From Nicoletella semolina (GTDB lineage: Bacteria > Pseudomonadota > Gammaproteobacteria > Enterobacterales > Pasteurellaceae), in the NCBI RefSeq assembly GCF_004345745.1, contig NZ_SLXJ01000005.1:62001-126000 (forward strand): 64,000 nt of DNA, in the 5' to 3' direction. Made by a program: the position numbers and the translations under genes. The notes beneath the pieces were generated by a model. The model did not search any database and was not told the DNA's origin. It worked only from the letters and a program-made list of their open reading frames with translations. Below, in pieces: positions 63,565 to 64,000 of the stretch (positions are counted from its first letter, which is position 1; each line of letters begins with the position of its first letter).

Positions 63565-64000
63565 ATGGGCGGAAGCAGCAAAAAGGGGAAGACGCCTTAT
63601 GAAGCCCCTGATTCGCTAAAATCAGCTCAACGGCTGCGCGCCATTGGGCTAATTTCATTGGGACCGATTAGAGGACCTGTGACAGAAGATGCATACCAAA
63701 GCGTGTTCTTTGATAATACGCCATTAAAAAATGCACACAATGAATGGAATTACCTTAATACAGAGATTGCTTATAACGAGGGAACACCAGACCAGCTTCC
63801 CCTTGAAGGCTTTGAAGCTTCAGAGCGTGAAGTGCCTGTTGGGGTAGAAGTGAAAACGGCGTTGCCGCTTTCTCGTGCGGTCATCGATCCTGATATTACA
63901 CGTCTTCGTATCACCTTAGGCGTAAATGCCTTGTTTAGCCAAGACGATGAAGGCAATACGAACGGGACAACGGTTGAGCTGGAAATTTTAATCAATAACC
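63565..64000 (+). CDS. Tail tip / host specificity protein J (3' end outside window)
   Basis: First 145 codons of a lambda gpJ-type protein. Start MGGSSKKGKTPYEAPDSLKS parallels lambda MGKGSSKGHTPREAKDNLKS. GLISLGPIRGPV, LEGFEASEREVPVGVEV and ITRLRITLGVNALF follow in the same order as in lambda. ATG 63565 has TATGGAGAAA before it. The gene runs beyond base 64000, so whether it is intact is unknown. Confidence 0.9.
   Translation, partial: MGGSSKKGKTPYEAPDSLKSAQRLRAIGLISLGPIRGPVTEDAYQSVFFDNTPLKNAHNEWNYLNTEIAYNEGTPDQLPLEGFEASEREVPVGVEVKTALPLSRAVIDPDITRLRITLGVNALFSQDDEGNTNGTTVELEILINN

Larger units (their letters stand above)
53652..64000 (+). mobile_element. Decayed lambdoid prophage (head and tail genes)
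   Basis: Genes in lambda order: gpW, portal, protease-capsid fusion, DUF2190 fragment, tape-measure remnant, M, L, K, I, J. No terminase is present upstream of gpW, and the stretch between DUF2190 and the end of the tape measure is deleted. No integrase or attachment repeats were found. The left limit is uncertain; the right end is outside the window. Confidence 0.85.

Overview
The window looks like chromosome from a Pasteurellaceae species. The core genes (cmoB, envC-yibQ-tamA-tamB, cydDC, lysC behind a lysine riboswitch, purH, folD, tmcA, moaACDE, thiamine salvage) are gamma-proteobacterial, with A+T-rich codon use. Uptake-sequence cores of the form (A)CAAGCGGT or its complement recur many times (for example near 12970, 15182, 35876, 44240, 54301, 58105, 59482, 63523), while AAGTGCGGT is rare. 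That points to the Actinobacillus/Mannheimia/Bibersteinia branch rather than the Haemophilus influenzae branch. No species is assigned.

Layout. 1-13453: end of ycaO, cmoB, then a one-direction cell-envelope run (envC, yibQ, tamA, tamB) leading into the cydDC ABC exporter. 13493-19950: a biotin-ligase-N-like protein, tRNA-Leu, secG, topB, mepA, lysine riboswitch and lysC. 20046-26866: an iron-regulated hxu-like heme-acquisition operon (TpsB transporter, TpsA exoprotein, TonB-dependent receptor with a His-rich insert) behind a promoter abutted by a Fur box. 27091-35218: purH with a PurR operator, tRNA-Arg, tRNA-Pro, folD, tmcA-ybeY, and moaA-moaC-moaD-moaE. 35593-37860: the molybdoenzyme BisC, which uses the cofactor made by the moa products.

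37883-46623 is the most striking region: a type I restriction-modification locus (hsdR, hsdM, rhuM, hsdS) followed by a tyrosine recombinase and a second, start-less hsdS cassette in inverted orientation. The two hsdS copies share a 60-bp and a 331-bp inverted repeat bracketing different target-recognition domains. This is the architecture of an invertible, phase-variable specificity gene with four possible alleles. hsdM carries a frameshift that would switch the system off unless bypassed.

46759-50000: a Slam-type outer-membrane translocon and its surface-lipoprotein partner, which has a repeat-built coiled-coil stalk, with a divergent XRE regulator. 50189-53474: TPP riboswitch and tenA-thiM-thiD-thiE. 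53500-64000: a decayed lambdoid prophage (gpW, portal, protease-capsid fusion, a deletion scar joining a DUF2190 gene to the end of the tape-measure gene, then M, L, K, I, J). It has no terminase next to gpW. A separate transcription unit of two unknown genes, with its own CRP site and terminators, sits inside the tail module. J runs off the right edge.
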